Assembly: GCF_014653215.1 (NCBI RefSeq)
Contig: NZ_BNAI01000001.1
Location: forward strand, 955,012 to 1,019,011
Length of the DNA: 64,000 nt
Reading direction: 5' to 3'
Source of the DNA: Pseudolysinimonas yzui
GTDB lineage: Bacteria > Actinomycetota > Actinomycetes > Actinomycetales > Microbacteriaceae
Under the pieces are notes generated by a model. It saw nothing but the letters and a program-made list of their open reading frames with translations, had not been told where the DNA came from and did no database searches. The position numbers were made by a program, and so were the translations under genes. This document shows positions 17,626 to 28,354 of the stretch, piece by piece. How positions within the stretch are numbered: position 1 is the first letter of the stretch; each line of letters begins with the position of its first letter.

Positions 17626-19353
17626 ATGACCGCGCTCGGCACCGATGCGAGTCTCGGTGCGCGAGACATGCCGTCGACGCTGCGCCGCGCCGTCGGCGTG
17701 CTCCTGTGGCTCATGGTCATCGCCAACGTCGTCTACCTGGTGGGCTTGATCCTCTCAGGGGGCGAGCCGAATGCCTTCATCAGCATCTGGGTGTCGCAGG
17801 CGACGCAATGGATCCCGGCCGTGATCTTCTGGCTGGTGGCCACCCGCCCCGGCCCCGCCCGCATCCCGATCACGCTCGCCGCGATCGGGGTGACGGCGAC
17901 CGCATTCGGCGACACCTACTACTCATTCGCGATGGACGAGAACGGCTACCTGGAGTTCCCGTCACCGGCCGACCCGGCCTATCTGCTCTTCTACCCGTTG
18001 ATGGCGGTAGGGCTCGTTCTCCTCGTGCGGCGTCGGCTCTCCCGTGTCGGGTGGCTGGTGCTGCTCGAGACCGCGGTCGCGACGGCGGGGGTGTCGGCCC
18101 TGCTCGCCGTCGTGCTCGCCCCGGTGTTCGACACTGCTCTCGACAGCGGGACCGTGCTCGCGAGCGTCGTCGCCTTCGCCTATCCGTTCTTCGACGTGAT
18201 TCTGATCGCCGTGATCGCCGGGATCGCGTCGATCCCGACGGAGCGGGTCGGTCGGAGGTGGTGGGCGGTCATCGTCGGCCTCGGTGTCTGGGTCGCGGGC
18301 GACATCTCGTACGCCCTCCTCTCGAATACCGGGGACTACCTGGCGGGAACCCCCCTCGACGCCACCTGGGCCGTCGGGCTCGCGTTCATCACGTGGTGGG
18401 CGGTCGGCGCTCTGCACCCCCAGTCGGAGATCCCCGCCCCGGTCCGGTACAGCGTCTTCTCTCTGCCGACGATCGGCGTGCTCGCGGGCCTCACCGTGCT
18501 CGTCATGGGCACGCAGATGGCGCTCTCGAGCTGGTCGATCGCGCTCGCGGCGCTCACGGTGGCTCTCGGACTCGTGCCGGTCGTGTTGCGCCAGGCGATT
18601 CTGGGTCGCATGCTCGGTGCCCAGCAGGAGGCCGTGCGGCGGCTCACCGAACTCGACCAGGCGAAGAGCGACATGCTCGTGACCGTGAACCACGAGTTCC
18701 GAACGCCGCTGACGTCGATCAACGGGCATGTCGAACTCCTGCTCGACGGCGTCGGGGGTGACCTGCCATCCGGTGCGCAGGACATGCTCCGCACGATCGA
18801 GCGCAACGGCGCGAAGCTGCAGGGCCTGATCGACTCGACGTTCGCGTCATCCCGCTACGACGACGTGGACGGCCATTTCGCCCCGGAGCCGACGGATGTC
18901 GCCGCGGTGGTCGGCCGCGCCGTCGAGCGCGTGGAACCGCTCGCCGAGATTCGAGGGGTATCGCTCGCGGTGACCGGCCACGACCCCGAGCTGGTCGTAA
19001 GCGCTGACGGAACGCATCTCGAGCGCGCCGTCGCGGGCATCATCGACAACGCCGTGAAGTTCACCGATCACGGTGGTCACGTGACCGTCGCCGTCGAGGC
19101 GTCACCGGAGCGCGACGAGGCGGTCATCGTCGTGCACGACACCGGGATCGGCATCCCCCTCGACGACATCCCCCGGCTCTTCACTCGCTTCTTCCGCGCC
19201 TCCAACGCACAGGACGCCGCGATTCCAGGGGTGGGACTGGGTCTTTCGATCGCCCAGCAGGTCGTTCAGGCGCACGGCGGAACGATCGACGTCGAATCGT
19301 CGGTCGGGCGCGGCACCACGATGACGGTGCGGCTGCCGGCATCCGCTCCTTAG
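17626..19353 (+). CDS. orphan membrane sensor histidine kinase
   Basis: A 575-residue sensor kinase. The first ~310 residues hold eight or nine hydrophobic helices with no large extracellular domain. HisKA follows, with phosphoacceptor His356 in VNHEFRTPLTSI. HATPase_c has IIDNAVKFTDHGGHV (N box), HDTGIGIPLDDI (G1), RLFTRFFRA (F box) and GVGLGLSIAQQVV (G2). A TACCGT -10-like hexamer (17614-17619) lies six bases before the ATG, indicating leaderless transcription. No response regulator is adjacent, since the next gene is convergent and overlaps its stop by four bases. The signal is unknown; sensing within or near the membrane is likely. Confidence 0.92.
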   Translation: MTALGTDASLGARDMPSTLRRAVGVLLWLMVIANVVYLVGLILSGGEPNAFISIWVSQATQWIPAVIFWLVATRPGPARIPITLAAIGVTATAFGDTYYSFAMDENGYLEFPSPADPAYLLFYPLMAVGLVLLVRRRLSRVGWLVLLETAVATAGVSALLAVVLAPVFDTALDSGTVLASVVAFAYPFFDVILIAVIAGIASIPTERVGRRWWAVIVGLGVWVAGDISYALLSNTGDYLAGTPLDATWAVGLAFITWWAVGALHPQSEIPAPVRYSVFSLPTIGVLAGLTVLVMGTQMALSSWSIALAALTVALGLVPVVLRQAILGRMLGAQQEAVRRLTELDQAKSDMLVTVNHEFRTPLTSINGHVELLLDGVGGDLPSGAQDMLRTIERNGAKLQGLIDSTFASSRYDDVDGHFAPEPTDVAAVVGRAVERVEPLAEIRGVSLAVTGHDPELVVSADGTHLERAVAGIIDNAVKFTDHGGHVTVAVEASPERDEAVIVVHDTGIGIPLDDIPRLFTRFFRASNAQDAAIPGVGLGLSIAQQVVQAHGGTIDVESSVGRGTTMTVRLPASAP

Positions 19354-19784
19354 TCGTCGCCCGGCTCGTCACGCCGCGTCGGGCGCTCGCCCACAGCGGT
19401 CCCTGGCGCGGCACCGGTTCCCGGCGCGTGCTTCTCGCGCTCGATCGACAGCCATTCCGGCATGTCGGCGAGCAGCGTTCGGATCTCGGAGGTCGTCATC
19501 GCGTCGCTGACTCCGGCGCGCGCGAGTGCCGAGTTGGAAACGCCGAGCCGGCGGGCGACCTCGCCGCGCGGGTGCGGCCCTTCGCGGCGCAGGGTGACGA
19601 GCCACTCCGGTGGTGCGGCCTGAAGGGCCTGCAGCGCATCCCGGGCGATCGGCGCCGCGCGGAACTCCTCGGGGGTCGCCGGCAGGAAGATGCCGAGCTT
19701 GTCGGCCGCGGTCTTGGGGCTCAGCAACTGCTGCTTCGGCGGCTTGGGCTGCTGGCGGCGGTCTTCGCGCGGGGCGTCGGTCAT
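19350..19784 (-). CDS. DUF5997-family protein
   Basis: A 144-residue protein matching the actinobacterial DUF5997 family from memory (LSPKTAADKLGIFLPATPEEF is typical of the N-terminus). A predicted helix-turn-helix-like stretch, RGEVARRLGVSNSALARAGV, lies near residues 73-92, and the C-terminus is disordered (Pro/Gly/Ala). It is transcribed divergently from a stand-alone LysR effector domain 55 bases away. A TACCCT hexamer (19791-19796) sits six bases before its ATG, so it is probably leaderless. Function is unknown; a DNA-binding role is an inference. Confidence 0.8.
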   Translation of the reverse strand: MTDAPREDRRQQPKPPKQQLLSPKTAADKLGIFLPATPEEFRAAPIARDALQALQAAPPEWLVTLRREGPHPRGEVARRLGVSNSALARAGVSDAMTTSEIRTLLADMPEWLSIEREKHAPGTGAAPGTAVGERPTRRDEPGDD

Positions 19785-19839
19785 GCTTCGAGGGTACGGG
19801 GCGCCCGGGGGCGCCGTGAGCGCGGGCTAGCCTGAAGTC
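19785..19839. promoter_or_regulatory. divergent leaderless promoters between DUF5997 and LysR-effector genes
   Basis: The 55-base spacer contains a -10-like TACCCT on the minus strand (19791-19796, six bases before the DUF5997 ATG) and TAGCCT on the plus strand (19828-19833, six bases before the GTG at 19840). Both transcripts would have essentially no 5' leader. GCGCCCGGGGGCGCC between them is a GC-rich palindrome (19801-19815) lying between the two core promoters and is a candidate protein-binding site. Confidence 0.6.
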
Positions 19840-20385
19840 GTGCCCGATCCGCTCATCGTCGCCTTCGTGCCCGGCGTGACGCCCGGCAAGTGGGAGCGGG
19901 TGTGGCGTGAGCGCCGGCCCGGCGGTCGCCTCGACCTCGTGCCCCTCCCCCAGTCGGCGGCTCTCGCGGCACTCGCGGACGGCTCCGCCCACATGGCTCT
20001 GGCACGTGACGTCGCGGCCGACGACCGGTGGCACGCGATCCCGCTCTACCGGGAGGGCCCGGTCGTCGTCGCGCCGAAGGGTTCGCTCGTGGCGGCTCTG
20101 GATGCCGTCGACCTCGCCGATCTCGAGGGCGAGACCGTGCTGCCGGTCGACCTCGCGGAGGGCGCGGGAGAGGATGCCGTGGAGCTGGTCGCCGCGAACG
20201 CGGGCGTCGCCGTGATGCCGCAGTCGGTCGCCCGAGCGCTGTCACGCAAGGATGTCGTCGCCCGGCCGCTGCGCGACGCCCCCGACACCGGGATCTCGCT
20301 CGTCTGGCCCGTCGAGTCGCCCCATCCGATGTGCGAGGTGTTCATCGGAATCGTGCGCGGCCGCACGGCGAACAGCTCGCGGTGA
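19840..20385 (+). CDS. stand-alone LysR substrate-binding-domain protein
   Basis: A 181-residue protein resembling only the effector (periplasmic-binding-like) half of a LysR regulator. LIVAFVPGVTPGKWERVW is the first lobe, and VAANAGVAVMPQSVARALSRKDVVARPL is the canonical second-lobe motif. There is no helix-turn-helix before it: the GTG at 19840 is immediately preceded by a promoter hexamer and the divergent DUF5997 gene. It ends seven bases from the convergent VOC gene. It may sense a ligand and act with DUF5997 or another DNA-binding partner; this is inference. Confidence 0.82.
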   Translation: MPDPLIVAFVPGVTPGKWERVWRERRPGGRLDLVPLPQSAALAALADGSAHMALARDVAADDRWHAIPLYREGPVVVAPKGSLVAALDAVDLADLEGETVLPVDLAEGAGEDAVELVAANAGVAVMPQSVARALSRKDVVARPLRDAPDTGISLVWPVESPHPMCEVFIGIVRGRTANSSR

Positions 20386-20391
20386 GCGCTT

Positions 20392-20799
20392 CTAGCTCGC
20401 GGCCTCGCGCGGCGGGTTGTGCATGAACTCGATGCGGATGCCGTTGTCGTCTTCGACGAACGAGGCGTAGTACCGCTCGTTGAACCGCGGGTACACCTTC
20501 GGATCGCGCACCACCGACCAGCCGGCTTCGAGTGCGATCCCGTGCAGCCGCTCGACCTCCGCTCGCGAATCGACGGCGAAGGCGAGGTGCTGCCAGCCGA
20601 CCCGTCCGTGCGTGTGCGGCTCGGAGCCCTCATCGCGGACGGGGTAGAGGATGAGCTCGGGTTCGCCCTTCCGGTACCACGAGACTCCGCCATCCTCGTC
20701 GTACCTCGTGAACCCGAGTGCTTCCATCACCGGGTGGAACTGTTCCTTGGCGCGGGCCAAGTCGGCCACGGTGATGCCGAGATGGTCGAAAACGTTCAC
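20392..20799 (-). CDS. VOC-family (glyoxalase/bleomycin-resistance fold) protein
   Basis: A 135-residue vicinal-oxygen-chelate protein. FDHLGITVADLARAKEQF opens the first beta-alpha-beta-beta-beta module and GWQHLAFAVDSRAEVERLH the second. The metal-type ligands are His of HLGI, His of WQHLAF and Glu of IRIEFMH. The GTG at 20799 is chosen because homology begins there; an in-frame extension to 20868 has no family sequence. The substrate is unknown: isomerase, dioxygenase and antibiotic-binding functions all occur in this fold. Confidence 0.85.
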   Translation of the reverse strand: MNVFDHLGITVADLARAKEQFHPVMEALGFTRYDEDGGVSWYRKGEPELILYPVRDEGSEPHTHGRVGWQHLAFAVDSRAEVERLHGIALEAGWSVVRDPKVYPRFNERYYASFVEDDNGIRIEFMHNPPREAAS

Positions 20800-20885
20800 G
20801 GGAGCAGTCTCCCTGATCCCGCCGACGTCCTCCGTCGCGGCTCTCGCTATTCCGCGACGGGAACCCATCGGCTAGGTTCCTCGCC

Positions 20886-21269
20886 ATGACCGACACCGCC
20901 ACCACCTCTTCGAGCGGTCGCCGCATCCTCTTCCGGGTGGGGTGGATCGTCTTGCTCCTGCTCTCCGCGCTCTTCGCCGTCAACCACATCGCGGGGATCT
21001 GGTTCATCGCCGCCTCCACCGACGAACAGCAGCTGTTCGAAGCCTTCGGCGTCGTCAACCTGCTCGCCATCGTGCTGCTCGTGATCCCGTACCGCCGCCG
21101 AGAGTGGTGGGCGTGGCTCACCGTCTGGCTCACCATCCTGCCGATCGCGCTCGTCGTCGTCTTCGTCCCGGACGCGATCGGAATCACCTACGTCGTGACG
21201 GCCGGCGTCATGTCACTCGGCCAGCTCGCGACTTTGCCGTCGTTCCGCCCCACAAGAACGGCGAACTGA
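20886..21269 (+). CDS. hypothetical small membrane protein (four helices)
   Basis: A 127-residue protein with likely transmembrane helices near residues 15-35, 48-65, 73-93 and 97-117. The sequence VNHIAGIWFIAASTDEQQLFEAFGVVNLLAIVLL lies in the first loop and second helix. The ATG follows TAGGTT (20873-20878) by seven bases, suggesting a leaderless mRNA. I recognise no named family. It is divergent from the VOC gene and followed by tRNA-Pro on the other strand. Confidence 0.75.
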   Translation: MTDTATTSSSGRRILFRVGWIVLLLLSALFAVNHIAGIWFIAASTDEQQLFEAFGVVNLLAIVLLVIPYRRREWWAWLTVWLTILPIALVVVFVPDAIGITYVVTAGVMSLGQLATLPSFRPTRTAN

Positions 21270-21308
21270 GCCCGCCGAGATCGCGGCGGCGGTCGAATCA
21301 GAAATCTG

Positions 21309-21382
21309 TCGGGCTGACAGGATTTGAACCTGCGACCCCCTGACCCCCAGTCAGGTGCGCTACCAAGCTGCGCCACAGCCCG
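21309..21382 (-). tRNA. tRNA-Pro (anticodon GGG)
   Basis: A complete cloverleaf on the minus strand. The seven-base acceptor stem pairs CGGGCTG (5') with CAGCCCG (3'). The anticodon arm is CCTGA-CTGGGGG-TCAGG, giving anticodon GGG, and the T arm contains GGTTCAAATCC. The discriminator base is A and no CCA is encoded. It reads codons CCC/CCU. Confidence 0.95.
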
Positions 21383-21486
21383 TGGCATCGCGCCGATTTC
21401 GCGGCACGGCCTCCTACTCTAGCCGACCCCGCGAGGGCGGCGGCGCGGGGCGATCCAATGTCGGTGGTTGCCACTTGTCTTGACGC

Positions 21487-22728
21487 ATGGTCACCTTCCG
21501 CGACGAGCCGCCGCCGGGCGATTTCGCGAGGGTCGATGCGCGGATGCAGGCGGACGCCGGGGTGATCGACGCGATCGTGGCGGCGGATCGGATGATCGCA
21601 TCCCTCACCGCCGCGAAGCTGGGGCTCATCGAGTTCGCGCACGCCACCCAGGTCGGGCCGAGCCCGCACGTGCTCGCCGAACGGGAGTTCCGCGCCGAGC
21701 TGGCCACCGCACTGCGCATCTCCGAGCGCAGCGCCGAGACGCTCATCGACGAGGCCGAGATCCTCGCCCGTCACCTGCCGACCACCCGAGCCGCTCTCGC
21801 CGAGGGGCGCATCACCCCACGCCAGGCGCGCATCCTCGTCGACGAACTCGGCGGCCTCGACGACGGCGAGCGTGACCACCTCGAGCGGCGCATGCTCGAC
21901 GCTGCCGACCAGTCGGCGGCCTCGTTCCAGCGGGCGATCAAGCGACTGCGCGAAACGAGGGATGCCGACCAGGCCGCCGATCGCCACCGGCGCGCCCGAG
22001 AGGGTCGCCAGGTGACCTGTCAGCCCGGGCGCGACGGAATGGCGTGGCTCGTCGCTCACCTACCCGCGGCAGAGGCCTTGGCGATCGACAGCCGACTCGA
22101 CGACCTCGCCCGCGGGTTGGCCCGACTGCGCGGCGAGACCGGCGACGACCGCTCCCTCGCGCAGCTGCGCGCCGACGCGTTCGGCGACGTGCTGCTCGAC
22201 CGCGACACCCGCGCATCCCGTCGGTTCGGTGACGCCAAGCCCACCGTCGTCGTCACGGTGCCGATCTCGGTGCTCATGGGCGCATCCGATGCTCCCGCCG
22301 AGATCGTCGGCTACGGGCCGATCGACGACGAGACCGCACGCGAACTGACGGCCGAAGCGCCGGTGCTGCGACGGATGCTGACAGACCCGCGCGACGACGC
22401 GATCATCGCGCTCGGCCGCACCCGGTACCGCATGACCGACGACCTCCGCCTGCTGCTCACCGTGCGCGACGGGCGTTGCCGGTTCGCCGGGTGCTTCCGC
22501 CGGGTGGCGGCGTGCGACCTCGACCACACGCAGGCGTGGGCCGACGGCGGCACGACCGACGCGTGCAACCTCGAGCATCTCTGCCGCGGCCATCACACCC
22601 TCAAACACGAGACCCGCTGGCGTGTCGAAGCGCATCATCCCGACGGAACCATCGACTGGGCCTCCCCCACCGGCCGCCGACATCGCTCCCGGCCGGCTCG
22701 GGCGGTCGGTGCCGATCCGCCTCCGTAG
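21487..22728 (+). CDS. DUF222 / HNH endonuclease domain protein (13E12-like)
   Basis: A 413-residue protein of the abundant actinobacterial DUF222-HNH family. The alpha-helical DUF222 region covers about residues 20-300, with ALAEGRITPRQARILVDELG as a typical segment. The C-terminal HNH nuclease motif is CRFAGCFRRVAACDLDHTQAW followed by CNLEHLCRGHHTLKH. It is often multicopy in these genomes and sometimes treated as a selfish element, but no flanking repeats or transposase are visible here. It lies 104 bases from tRNA-Pro. A nuclease role is inferred from intact HNH residues. Confidence 0.9.
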   Translation: MVTFRDEPPPGDFARVDARMQADAGVIDAIVAADRMIASLTAAKLGLIEFAHATQVGPSPHVLAEREFRAELATALRISERSAETLIDEAEILARHLPTTRAALAEGRITPRQARILVDELGGLDDGERDHLERRMLDAADQSAASFQRAIKRLRETRDADQAADRHRRAREGRQVTCQPGRDGMAWLVAHLPAAEALAIDSRLDDLARGLARLRGETGDDRSLAQLRADAFGDVLLDRDTRASRRFGDAKPTVVVTVPISVLMGASDAPAEIVGYGPIDDETARELTAEAPVLRRMLTDPRDDAIIALGRTRYRMTDDLRLLLTVRDGRCRFAGCFRRVAACDLDHTQAWADGGTTDACNLEHLCRGHHTLKHETRWRVEAHHPDGTIDWASPTGRRHRSRPARAVGADPPP

Positions 22729-22806
22729 CCGGCCCCACGACCCGGCATCCCGATCGGGCGGTTTCGGATAAGCCCACCGTCCGGGGTCGCCGCTACCGTG
22801 GGCACT

Positions 22807-25164
<2,358 letters not shown>

Positions 25165-25168
25165 CGAT

Positions 25169-25837
25169 TCAGCCGGCGATCGCCACCGTGGCGGCCAACT
25201 CGCTGGTGACCACCGCTGTGGTGGCGGCCAGCACGCCGATCCTCCCCGCCTCCTCAAGGTGGTCGGGGCGCACGCCGGAGATCGCGTCGGCGACGACGAG
25301 CACCCGATAGTCGCGTTCACTGCCCCCGTAGGCGGTGGCACGCGGACAGTTGGGGTAGTTGCACCCGGCCAGCACGATCGTGGTGACGTCGAGGCCGCGC
25401 AGATGCTCGTCGAGGGCGGTGCGGTGGAAGGCTCCCCACCGCGGCTTCCAGATCGCCCACTCCTGCGCGCCCAACAGCTGTGCGGCACCGTCGAGAAGAA
25501 CCTCGGGATCGAGCTCGGGCGCACCTGGGGGAAGGAGATCTGGCACGATCTGGGAGCCCGGGGTGTGGGGTCTCACGATCGGGGCGCCGGATGCGATGAG
25601 GTTGCGACGGGGCAGGTCGACATCGTCGCCGTCGTACAGCCGCACGATGTGCACGATCGGACGGCCCGCCTCCCGGTAGGCCTGCAGCAGGGTGGCGATC
25701 GCCGGCAGAACCTGAGTGGTGCCCGGGACGGGGCTGGCGCCGCCATCCACGAAGTCCCGCTGCGTGTCGATCACCACCAGAGCCGAGCGCCCCAGTTCCG
25801 GTGCGATGTGGGGGTCGACGTCGGTCCAGGTGCTCAC
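25169..25837 (-). CDS. isochorismatase-family cysteine hydrolase
   Basis: A 222-residue cysteine hydrolase. The catalytic triad is visible as Asp24 in [11 protein letters not shown], Lys131 in IWKPRWGAF and Cys164 in [13 protein letters not shown]. Family members hydrolyse amides or enol ethers such as nicotinamide, isochorismate or N-carbamoylsarcosine; the substrate here cannot be told. The GTG start (25837) is two bases after the stop of the MOSC gene, so the two probably form a small operon. It is convergent with the UvrA-like gene (4-base gap). Confidence 0.9.
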   Translation of the reverse strand: MSTWTDVDPHIAPELGRSALVVIDTQRDFVDGGASPVPGTTQVLPAIATLLQAYREAGRPIVHIVRLYDGDDVDLPRRNLIASGAPIVRPHTPGSQIVPDLLPPGAPELDPEVLLDGAAQLLGAQEWAIWKPRWGAFHRTALDEHLRGLDVTTIVLAGCNYPNCPRATAYGGSERDYRVLVVADAISGVRPDHLEEAGRIGVLAATTAVVTSELAATVAIAG

Positions 25838-25839
25838 GG

Positions 25840-26385
25840 TCAGACTCCCTGGTAGATGTCGAGCACCGTCGGTGCGCCCGCAGGGGCCGGCAGCACCTCG
25901 ATCGCGTCGCCGGCTCGGACCGAGCCGGTGGACACCACCCTCAGGTAGGCACCGAGCCGCCGGGCTTCCGAGAACCGCCGCACCCAGCCGTTGTCCTCCT
26001 CGCCCATCCACCGGGCGAACGTCATGCACGGCGTGCGGGGCATCGTCACCTCCAGCACGACGCTCTCGCCGACCCGCCAGCGCTCGCCCACCCGGGCGTT
26101 GCTCACGTCGAGTCCCGCGACCCGCAGATTCTCGCCGAACAGACCGGGTGGGATGTCGCGGCCGAGCTGTTCGGCCCACCAGTCGGCATCCTCCGCCGCG
26201 TAGGCGTAGACGGCCTTGTCGTCGCCGCCGTGGTGCTTGCGGTCGGCCTGCACGTCCGCGTAGAGCCCGAACCGCCCGACCTTGACCGCGCCCTCGACCG
26301 GCTGTTTGTCGATCGCGGTGGTGCCGACCGTTCCGGCATCATCGTGCAACTGTGACACCACGCACGGAGCGACAAGGCGAGCCAT
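25840..26385 (-). CDS. MOSC-domain protein (YiiM-like)
   Basis: A 181-residue MOSC protein, a fold related to the C-terminal domain of molybdenum cofactor sulfurase. KVGRFGLYADVQADRKHHGGDDKAVYAYA and FGENLRVAGLDVSNARVGERW are characteristic, and the conserved Cys lies in PRTPCMTFA. YiiM-type proteins use molybdenum cofactor to reduce N-hydroxylated compounds, so a similar role is possible. The ATG follows TAGGGT (minus strand, 26392-26397) by six bases. It is divergent from the MetE-like gene. Confidence 0.9.
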   Translation of the reverse strand: MARLVAPCVVSQLHDDAGTVGTTAIDKQPVEGAVKVGRFGLYADVQADRKHHGGDDKAVYAYAAEDADWWAEQLGRDIPPGLFGENLRVAGLDVSNARVGERWRVGESVVLEVTMPRTPCMTFARWMGEEDNGWVRRFSEARRLGAYLRVVSTGSVRAGDAIEVLPAPAGAPTVLDIYQGV

Positions 26386-26391
26386 ACGCCC

Positions 26392-26401
26392 ACCCTAAGC
26401 T
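26392..26401. promoter_or_regulatory. two divergent -10 boxes overlapping by two bases
   Basis: The 23-base gap between the MOSC and MetE-like start codons contains TAGGGT on the minus strand (26392-26397) and TAAGCT on the plus strand (26396-26401). These stand six and seven bases from the respective start codons. They share two base pairs, so polymerase could open only one promoter at a time. Both transcripts would be leaderless. Confidence 0.6.
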
Positions 26402-26408
26402 GAGCCGC

Positions 26409-27515
26409 ATGCCCCGTTTGACTCCCCCGTTCCGCGCCGACCAGGTCGGAAGCTTCCTGCGCACCGCCGCCATCAAGGAGGCGCGCGCCCGCCACGAAGC
26501 CGGCGAACTGGATGCCGCGGAGCTGCGCCGCATCGAAGACCACGAAATCGCCGAGCTCATCCGCCAGCAGGAGAACGCCGGTCTGCAGCTCGCGACCGAC
26601 GGGGAGTTCCGCCGCTCGTGGTGGCACTTCGACTTCATCGGCCTGCTGGAGGGCGTCGAGATCGTCGAAATCGACCACGGCATCCAGTTCCAGGGGGTGC
26701 AGACCAAGCCGCGCAGCCCCGCCGTGGTCGGAAAGATCGGCTTCCCGCCGAACCACCCGTTCCTCGACCATTTCGCTTTCCTCGCCGCGCACACCAGCGT
26801 CACCCCGAAGATGACCATCCCCTCGCCGACGGTGCTGCACTGGCGGGCCGAGGCGTCGGGCATCGACCCCGCCTTCTACGCCGACCGCGACGCCATCCTC
26901 GACGACCTTGCGGCCACCTACCGCGCGGCGGTGCAGGCCTTCTACGACGCCGGATGCCGCTACCTGCAGTTCGACGACACGACCTGGGCCTACCTCTGCT
27001 CGCAGGCCGAGATCGAGAAGGCCGCCGCGCGCGGTGTCGACGTCGACGGTCTCGCCGAGAAGTACGTGAAGCTCATCAACGACTCGATTCGCGACAAGCC
27101 CGCCGACATGGTGATCACCACGCACGTCTGCCGCGGCAACTTCAAGTCGACCTGGATCTCGTCCGGCGGCTACGAGCCGGTCGCCGAACCGCTGCTCGCG
27201 GGCTGCAACTACGACGGCTACTTCCTCGAGTACGACACCGAGCGAGCCGGTGGTTTCGAGCCGCTGCGCTTCCTGCCGAAGGGCGACAAGATCGTCGTGC
27301 TCGGCCTGATCACCTCCAAGAGCGGCGACCTCGAAGACCCCGCCGATGTCAAGAAGCGCATCAGCGAGGCGAGCGAGTTCGTCGCGCTCGACCAGCTCGC
27401 GCTGAGCCCGCAGTGCGGCTTCGCCTCCACGGAGGAGGGCAACGTTCTCACCGAGGAACAGCAGTGGGCGAAGATGCGCGAGATCGTGGAGTTGGCCGAC
27501 GAGGTGTGGGGCTGA
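26409..27515 (+). CDS. MetE C-terminal-domain-like methyltransferase
   Basis: A 368-residue protein like the catalytic C-terminal half of cobalamin-independent methionine synthase (YxjG/YxjH type). The zinc ligands are His239 and Cys241 in TTHVCRGN, Glu274 in FLEYD and Cys336 in SPQCGFAS. DQVGSFLR at the N-terminus and QFDDTTWAYLC are further signatures. The N-terminal folate-binding half of true MetE is absent, so methyl donor and role (methionine synthesis or homocysteine methylation) are uncertain. The ATG at 26409 follows a TAAGCT -10 hexamer by seven bases. Confidence 0.92.
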   Translation: MPRLTPPFRADQVGSFLRTAAIKEARARHEAGELDAAELRRIEDHEIAELIRQQENAGLQLATDGEFRRSWWHFDFIGLLEGVEIVEIDHGIQFQGVQTKPRSPAVVGKIGFPPNHPFLDHFAFLAAHTSVTPKMTIPSPTVLHWRAEASGIDPAFYADRDAILDDLAATYRAAVQAFYDAGCRYLQFDDTTWAYLCSQAEIEKAAARGVDVDGLAEKYVKLINDSIRDKPADMVITTHVCRGNFKSTWISSGGYEPVAEPLLAGCNYDGYFLEYDTERAGGFEPLRFLPKGDKIVVLGLITSKSGDLEDPADVKKRISEASEFVALDQLALSPQCGFASTEEGNVLTEEQQWAKMREIVELADEVWG

Positions 27516-27532
27516 GTCGAGGTCAGGTCAGG

Positions 27533-28297
27533 TCAGGGCGCGCTGAACCGGTAGACGTACAGCCGGTACGGAAGCCGCAGCATCCCCTCGCCGTCGGCGA
27601 CCCGCTCGCCGAGCGCTCGCACGGCATCCAGCATCTGGTGCCGATCGGCCTCGGATGCCGTGATCACGAAGCCGTGCGTCGCCGCGAGGTCGACGAGGGT
27701 CGCGACATCGATCGTCGAGGTCCACGCGAACTCGCGCATCGCGTCGAACGCAAGCGGCTCGGTCACGACCGGCCCGCCTGCCTCGAGCATCAGTTCGTCG
27801 GCGCTCTGGTGACCGAGGATGTCCGCGAGCTCCGCGACCCAGCGCCCATCAGAAGCCTGCTCGCGGGCATCCCGGATGTTCCAGAACAGCCCGAGACTCC
27901 CGCCGGGACGCAGGACGCGCGCGACCTCGCTGCTGCCCCGCGGCGGGTCGACCCAGTGCCAGGACTGCCCGAAGGTCACCACGTCGAAGCTGGCGTCGGC
28001 GAACGGCAGCTGCTCGGCGGTGCCGGTCACCGTCGTTACCTCGGGGTGTTTCGCCGACAGCACCGCGAGCATCCCCGGATCGGGGTCGACGGCCGTGACC
28101 GCGCGGCCCGGGGCGAGCAGTGCGTCGGTCAGCTTGCCCGTCCCCGTGCCGACATCGGCGATTCTGAGTTCTCCCGCGACGGGCGCGCCGGCGGAGAGGA
28201 ACCACGCGACGGCGTCCGCCGGGTATCCGGGGCGCACCCGCTCATAGAGTTCGGCGATGCTGCCGAAGTTGCGCGACCGTGCAGCCGGAAAAGCCAT
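27533..28297 (-). CDS. class I SAM-dependent methyltransferase
   Basis: A 254-residue Rossmann-fold methyltransferase. Motif I is IADVGTGTGKLTDAL, acidic motif II follows in VTAVDPDPGML, and motif IV is FDVVTFGQSWHWVDP. The tail GLFWNIRDAREQ is typical of Methyltransf_11-like enzymes. The substrate is unknown. It is convergent with the MetE-like gene, from which it is separated by 17 bases holding a short GGTCA tandem repeat. No clear promoter is seen. Confidence 0.9.
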   Translation of the reverse strand: MAFPAARSRNFGSIAELYERVRPGYPADAVAWFLSAGAPVAGELRIADVGTGTGKLTDALLAPGRAVTAVDPDPGMLAVLSAKHPEVTTVTGTAEQLPFADASFDVVTFGQSWHWVDPPRGSSEVARVLRPGGSLGLFWNIRDAREQASDGRWVAELADILGHQSADELMLEAGGPVVTEPLAFDAMREFAWTSTIDVATLVDLAATHGFVITASEADRHQMLDAVRALGERVADGEGMLRLPYRLYVYRFSAP

Positions 28298-28354
28298 GTA
28301 CTGAGCTTCCCGCCCGAACCTCCGAAGTCGCAGGGTATGGCGGGCGGTGCAGGC

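Noticed and set aside
27516-27532. Short GGTCA tandem repeat
   Set aside because: Only three copies in a 17-base convergent gap; no evidence of function.
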